From assembly GCA_040219135.1 (NCBI GenBank), contig JAVJTA010000011.1:558001-622000 (forward strand): DNA of 64,000 nt, given 5' to 3'. Positions 59,751 through 64,000 of the stretch are shown here, in pieces. Below the pieces are notes generated by a model. That model saw only the letters and a program-made list of their open reading frames with translations. It was not told where the DNA came from and did not search any database. Each line of letters begins with the position of its first letter. Within the stretch, counting starts at the first letter, position 1. Source of the DNA: UBA7803 sp040219135. GTDB taxonomy: Bacteria; Pseudomonadota; Gammaproteobacteria; Pseudomonadales; Azotimanducaceae. The position numbers and the translations under genes are program-made.

Positions 59751-60570
59751 CGTCCGCGGCGTCTGCGCCGTCCTGCGCGGCGGCCCCGGCGGCGTCGCCG
59801 ACTGCAAGCAGTTCGACGTCGAAGATGAGCGTCGAGTTCGGTGGGATGCTGCCGGCAGCGCGATCGCCGTAGGCGAGTTCCGACGGCACGAACAGCCGGT
59901 ATTTGGCGCCCGGCGACATCAGCTGCAGGCCCTCGGTCCAGCCTGCAATCACCCGGTTGAGCGGAAAGCTGGCGGGTTCGCCGCGCTCGTAGGAGCTGTC
60001 GAACACCGTGCCGTCGATGAGCCGGCCCTCGTAATGGGTGGTGACGGTGTCGGTGCGGGACGGCTTGGCGCCCTCGCCTTCCTCGAGCACCTCGTACTGC
60101 AGGCCGGACTCCAGGGCCGTGACCTCGTCGCGTTTGGCGTTGTCCTCGAGGAAGGCGAGGCCCTCTTCGAGATTGCTCAGCGCCTGGTTGGCCGCTTGCG
60201 CCTGGCGGGCTTCCATCATGGCAGTAAGCACCCGCTCGGCTTCTTCGTCGCCGACCTGGGCCGTCTCCCCGGTGAGCCGGTCACGCACCCCGCGCACGAA
60301 GGCGTCGCTCTCGATGTCGTCGGGAAACTGGCGCTGAACGTTTTCGGCGAAGCGATAGCCGAGGCTGTAGCTGGCCTTGGCGGTGTCGTCGCTGAGCGCG
60401 GCCGGCGCAGCTTCCGCGGCCGGTTTGGCGGCGCTCGACGAGCCCGCGTCGCAGCCCGCCAGCAGCATCAGCGCGGCCACGCCGATCACGGCGGCGTGAC
60501 CGCCGCGCTCGCGGGGAACGCTGGCATCGGCTTCGCGGCTGCGGCGTCGAAGGAATTTCGTAAACGGCAT
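59740..60570 (-). CDS. FKBP-type peptidyl-prolyl isomerase lipoprotein
   Basis: A 276-residue periplasmic prolyl isomerase of the FkpA/Mip group. The signal with lipobox LLAGC near residue 40 implies lipid anchoring. A dimerisation region (about 60-150) precedes the FKBP domain, seen as VTTHYEGRLIDGTVFDSSYERGEPASF, VIAGWTEGLQLM and PNSTLIFDVELL. An alanine-rich tail ends the protein. The ATG at 60570 has AAGGAG 7 nt upstream. It aids folding of envelope proteins, fitting its neighbour Prc. Confidence 0.92.
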   Translation of the reverse strand: MPFTKFLRRRSREADASVPRERGGHAAVIGVAALMLLAGCDAGSSSAAKPAAEAAPAALSDDTAKASYSLGYRFAENVQRQFPDDIESDAFVRGVRDRLTGETAQVGDEEAERVLTAMMEARQAQAANQALSNLEEGLAFLEDNAKRDEVTALESGLQYEVLEEGEGAKPSRTDTVTTHYEGRLIDGTVFDSSYERGEPASFPLNRVIAGWTEGLQLMSPGAKYRLFVPSELAYGDRAAGSIPPNSTLIFDVELLAVGDAAGAAAQDGADAADATQ

Positions 60571-60894
60571 ATGTGGCTCCTTGGCTCCGGTTGCCCGCAG
60601 GCTGAACACCGGGTTACATTCTGGTCACAGTGGCTGATTGCCCGTTTGGCTAGTCTCGATCGGAATCGAAACCGCATGGACGGCCCGCCCGGAGATCCCG
60701 GAATGAGGACCGGGGAACCACAGCAGGCCATGGGCATCTTATGATTGACCGGCTTACGACTGATGGAAGGTCAGCGTGGCGGCCACCGGGGTGCCCAATC
60801 AAACAGCGGGCATCTAAACATAAGTCCCAGGGACAAGTAAGGACTTCGGCAGGCGTCACGGACAGAATCACAGAATCCACGTAGAAGAGAGCGC
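60571..60894. other. Divergent intergenic region between the FKBP and prc genes
   Basis: A 324-bp gap that should hold divergent promoters. A TTGACC at 60745-60750 resembles a -35, but no -10 follows at 16-18 nt. I saw no gene, hairpin or repeat of note. Short open frames here have no coding character. Confidence 0.6.
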
Positions 60895-63150
60895 ATGCAC
60901 TCAAACAGACGACTTCCGTTCGGCCCCGAAGCCGCTGACCACGTCACCGTCGCCCCACGGATCCGCTGGCGCGGCCTGCGCCGCGGCGCCGTGCGTCTGC
61001 TGGCCGCGCTGCTCGCCGCCGGTGGGGTTTTTGCCTGGGCACAGACTGAAGCGCCGGCGGGGGCGCCCGCAGGGCCGCCGGCCGAGCCGTCACCACAGCT
61101 CGCCTATGCCAGCACCGAGCGGGCGCCGGATCTGACCCCCCTGGACGTGCATCCGCGCACCCTGCTGACCATCGTCGAGCAGCTGCGGCACAACCATTTT
61201 CTCGACAAAAAACTTGACGACGGCCTGTCGAGCGAGATATTTGATAATTATCTAGACATGCTGGATGGCGCCCGGGTCTACTTCACCGCCGCCGACGTCA
61301 CCGAACTGGAGAAGTACCGGAGCAAGCTCGACGATGCGCTTGTCCGCGGCAACCTCGAGCCCGCGTTCGAGATCTTCAACACCTACCAGCAGCGCCTGAT
61401 CGAGCGCCTGCAGTTCCTCCTGACGGAGATCGACGCCGGCCTGGACAAGATGGACTTCAGTCTCGACGAGGCCGTTGCGATCGACCGCGAGAGCGCGCCG
61501 TGGCCAGAAGACCAGGCGGAAATGGACGACATATGGCGCAAGCGTCTGAAGGCGGCCGCGCTGACGATGAAGCTCAACGGCAAGCCGGTGGAAGAAATCG
61601 AGGAGCTGCTGAGCAAGCGCTACAAGAACCGCCTGAAGCAGGCAGGGCAGACCAAGAGCGAAGACGCCTTCCAGCTCTACGTGAACGCTTTCGCCACCAG
61701 CTACGACCCGCACACCCAGTACTTCTCGCCGCGCACGTCGCAGAATTTCAACATCAACATGTCACTGCAGCTGGAAGGTATCGGCGCGGTGCTGCGCAAC
61801 GAGGACGAGTACACGTCGGTGGTGGAGCTGGTACCCGCCGGCCCGGCCGACAAGTCCGGCATGCTGAGCCCGTCGGATCGCATCGTCAGTGTCGGCCAGG
61901 GTGAAGACGGCCCCCTCATCGACGTCGTCGGCTGGCGCCTCGACGACGTGGTGGAGCTGATCCGCGGACCCAAGGATTCCACCGTCCGTCTCGAGGTGAT
62001 TCCGCATACCGCCGCCGACGCCGCCACGCGCGTCGTCACCATCACCCGGGACGCGGTGCAGCTCGAGGAGCAGGCGGCGCACAAGAAGCTGCTGACGCTC
62101 AACGAGGGCGGCACGGAGCACCGCATCGGCATCATCGAGGTGCCCACTTTCTACGCCGACTTCAAAGCCATCCAGCAGGGCGATCCGAACTACAAGAGCA
62201 CCACCCGCGACGTCCACCGGCTGATCGACGAGCTGAAGGCAGAGAATATCGAGGCCCTGGTCATCGATCTGCGCAACAACGGCGGCGGATCACTGCAGGA
62301 AGCCGACGCAATGACCGGCCTGTTCATCAAGTCCGGGCCCACGGTGCAGGTGAAGTCGGCTAACCGCCGGCCCAGCATCTACGCCGACAATGACGACGCC
62401 GTGGCCTGGGACGGACCGATGGCGGTGCTGGTAAACCGCCTGTCGGCTTCTGCCTCGGAGATCTTCGCCGGCGCCATCCAGGACTACGAACGCGGGCTGA
62501 TCATCGGCAGCCAGACCTTCGGCAAAGGCACCGTGCAGACTCTGATCCCGCTGAACCGCGGCCAGCTCAAGATCACGGCAGCGAAGTTCTACCGGGTCTC
62601 CGGTCAGAGTACCCAGCACCAGGGCATCATCCCGGACATCGAGTTTCCGGAGATCTACGACGCCGAACGCATCGGCGAGAGTTCACTGGAAGACGCCATG
62701 CCCTGGGACATGATCTCGCCTGCCGTGTACCCGCGGGGCGACGACATCCACCCGCTGCTGGCCGAACTCAACGCGCGCCACCTCAGCCGTGTCGCCGACG
62801 ACCCCGACTTCAAATACATGCGCGCCCTTGCCCTGAAGACCCGGGAAGACGCGAAACAGACCTACCTCTCGCTCAACGAGCAGGTGCGCAGCGCCGAACA
62901 GAAGCGTGACGACGCCTGGCGCCTGGAGCTCGAGAACGGACTTCGCGCGGCCAAAGGCGAAGCGCCCCTTGCCAGCATCGAGGCCCTGGAGGAAGCCGCC
63001 ACCGAGCGGACCGACGACGAGGACGAGGACCCGTCAGACGACGCCATGCTGCGGGAATCCGGACAGATTCTCGTCGATTACATCAGCCTGACCCGCCAGG
63101 TCGCCCTGGCGGAGCACCACGCGGACGCCGGAGGCGTGGCGATCCAGTAA
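60895..63150 (+). CDS. prc: Carboxy-terminal (tail-specific) protease Prc
   Basis: A 751-residue S41 periplasmic protease that cuts proteins at nonpolar C-termini and affects peptidoglycan hydrolase levels. An N-terminal helical domain, a PDZ domain (GIGAVLRNEDEYTSVVELVPAGPADKSG region near residue 300), and the catalytic domain are present. S519 in LSASASEIF and K544 in FGKGT are 25 residues apart, exactly as in E. coli Prc (S452 and K477). A signal anchor precedes residue 50. The gene is followed by the MscS channel 13 nt later. Confidence 0.95.
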   Translation: MHSNRRLPFGPEAADHVTVAPRIRWRGLRRGAVRLLAALLAAGGVFAWAQTEAPAGAPAGPPAEPSPQLAYASTERAPDLTPLDVHPRTLLTIVEQLRHNHFLDKKLDDGLSSEIFDNYLDMLDGARVYFTAADVTELEKYRSKLDDALVRGNLEPAFEIFNTYQQRLIERLQFLLTEIDAGLDKMDFSLDEAVAIDRESAPWPEDQAEMDDIWRKRLKAAALTMKLNGKPVEEIEELLSKRYKNRLKQAGQTKSEDAFQLYVNAFATSYDPHTQYFSPRTSQNFNINMSLQLEGIGAVLRNEDEYTSVVELVPAGPADKSGMLSPSDRIVSVGQGEDGPLIDVVGWRLDDVVELIRGPKDSTVRLEVIPHTAADAATRVVTITRDAVQLEEQAAHKKLLTLNEGGTEHRIGIIEVPTFYADFKAIQQGDPNYKSTTRDVHRLIDELKAENIEALVIDLRNNGGGSLQEADAMTGLFIKSGPTVQVKSANRRPSIYADNDDAVAWDGPMAVLVNRLSASASEIFAGAIQDYERGLIIGSQTFGKGTVQTLIPLNRGQLKITAAKFYRVSGQSTQHQGIIPDIEFPEIYDAERIGESSLEDAMPWDMISPAVYPRGDDIHPLLAELNARHLSRVADDPDFKYMRALALKTREDAKQTYLSLNEQVRSAEQKRDDAWRLELENGLRAAKGEAPLASIEALEEAATERTDDEDEDPSDDAMLRESGQILVDYISLTRQVALAEHHADAGGVAIQ

Positions 63151-63163
63151 GTAGCCGGGCCGC

Positions 63164-64000
63164 GTGGCCACGGAGCAGCTCGCCGAGACAATCGCCCACT
63201 GGGGCCTGCCACCGCTGGCGGTGATCGGCATCACCCTGCTGATCGTCTGGCTGGCGCGACGCGCCATCCCCGACCGCTCCAGCACCCGCATCTTCCGCCA
63301 GCTGGCCGTGGTCGGCGTGATCCTCGCCGCCAACGCCGTGATCGTTCTGGTGCTGCCCATCGGCAGCGAGCTGCGCGGCCAGCTGCTGTCACTCTTCGGC
63401 CTGGTACTCACCGCCATCATTGCGTTGTCGTCCACCACCCTGGTGGGCAATGCCATGGCCGGCGTCATGCTGCGCGCGGTGGGCGGGTTTCATCCCGGCG
63501 ATTTCATTTCCGTGGAAGGCCATTTCGGCCGTGTCACCGAACTCGGCCTGCTCCACACCGAGGTGCAGAGCGAAGACCGGGATCTGGTCACCCTGCCCAA
63601 CCTGTACCTGATCTCGCATCCGGTGAAGGTGGTGAGCGCCAGCGGCACGCTGGTTTCCACGGACGTCTCACTCGGCTACGACGCGCCGCGACAGCAGGTC
63701 GCGAAGGCGCTGGTTGCCGGCGCCGAAAGCGCCGGTCTGGGTGAGCCGTTCGTGCAGATCAAGGCGCTGCTGGACCACGCCGTCGCCTATCGGGTCTCCG
63801 GATTCCTGGAGGATGTCCGCAGCCTCGTCAGCAAGCGCACCGAACTGAATGCCGCGGTGCTGGACAAGCTCCACGGCGCCGGCCTGGAAATCGTCTCGCC
63901 GAGCTTCGTCAATCAGCGCCGCCTCGACGCCAACGTCAGCGTGGTTCCGGGGCTCGACGTCAACCAGGACAGCGACACCAGCACGCCCGCCGCCAGCGGC
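63164..64000 (+). CDS. MscS-family mechanosensitive channel (partial, runs off window)
   Basis: The open frame begins at GTG 63164 and continues for 279 codons to the window edge without a stop. Three hydrophobic helices are seen (WGLPPLAVIGITLLIVW, LAVVGVILAANAVIVLVLP, LFGLVLTAIIALSSTTLVGN). The pore-lining TM3 region continues ALSSTTLVGNAMAGVMLRA, followed by the beta domain (FHPGDFISVEGHFGRVTELGL). This matches MscS. It would protect against hypo-osmotic shock. The C-terminus is outside the window. Confidence 0.9.
   Translation, partial: MATEQLAETIAHWGLPPLAVIGITLLIVWLARRAIPDRSSTRIFRQLAVVGVILAANAVIVLVLPIGSELRGQLLSLFGLVLTAIIALSSTTLVGNAMAGVMLRAVGGFHPGDFISVEGHFGRVTELGLLHTEVQSEDRDLVTLPNLYLISHPVKVVSASGTLVSTDVSLGYDAPRQQVAKALVAGAESAGLGEPFVQIKALLDHAVAYRVSGFLEDVRSLVSKRTELNAAVLDKLHGAGLEIVSPSFVNQRRLDANVSVVPGLDVNQDSDTSTPAASG

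Noticed and set aside
60650..60904. An 84-codon minus-strand open frame upstream of prc
   Set aside because: It would overlap the prc start and has no recognisable features. It is more likely promoter DNA.

Overview
This window is 64 kb of compact, GC-rich (roughly two-thirds G+C by eye) bacterial chromosome. The organism is most likely a gammaproteobacterium. The main reasons are the order smc-zipA-ligA (ZipA is a gammaproteobacterial division protein) and the presence of a YheU-family protein, TtcA, PpnN, TrhO, Prc and a complete System I cytochrome c maturation cluster (ccmABCDEFGHI). I could not fix a genus. I saw no rRNA or tRNA gene, phage, insertion sequence or CRISPR array. About 50 protein genes are supported, many of them overlapping by 1-4 nt (ATGA, GTGA, TGATG), and the last one runs off the right edge.

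Layout. 1-7.3 kb: a minus-strand acyl-CoA operon (three acyl-CoA dehydrogenases, an alpha/beta hydrolase, an agmatine deiminase-type enzyme) diverges from a crotonase, a dual CDGSH protein and a DUF349 protein. The divergent gap of 579 bp holds a compound palindromic repeat. 10-15 kb: a TonB-dependent receptor, a PhoQ/PhoP-like two-component pair, a PepSY-like protein and a glycine-zipper protein. 15-22 kb: D-glycerate 3-kinase, an M16 pitrilysin-like lipoprotein, DinG helicase and a lysozyme-like lipoprotein. 22-29 kb: ligA, zipA and smc, with a mini-hairpin array at the smc stop. 29.0-29.5 kb: a second, inverted copy of the compound repeat, then a GntR/FCD regulator. 30-37.5 kb: ccmI to ccmA, then ppnN, an exported DUF11-like protein and YheU. 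39.9-47.2 kb: an ArcA/TorR-like response regulator followed by a 2,148-residue signalling protein that joins a Ser/Thr kinase domain, a P-loop ATPase, GAF, PAS, histidine kinase, receiver and Hpt modules. 47-64 kb: TtcA, a VOC protein, a GGDEF/EAL protein with a degenerate GGDHF site, an ABC transporter of the YbbA/YbbP type, an SGNH esterase, BolA, TrhO with a 12-bp minisatellite, a PP2C phosphatase, TerC, a DUF1244 protein, signal peptidase I, a pentapeptide-repeat protein, an FKBP lipoprotein, Prc protease and a partial MscS channel.

How they fit together. Most of the content is housekeeping: envelope quality control, chromosome segregation and division, cytochrome c assembly, tRNA modification and fatty or other acyl-CoA catabolism. 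The parts least explained by known families are (1) the roughly 330-375 bp compound palindromic element present twice in opposite orientation, (2) the Ser/Thr-His hybrid megakinase with its adjacent response regulator and an 11-bp perfect inverted repeat between the two genes, (3) the hairpin array between smc and zipA, and (4) lineage-specific expansions inside conserved proteins (CcmI, TrhO, the PepSY-like protein).
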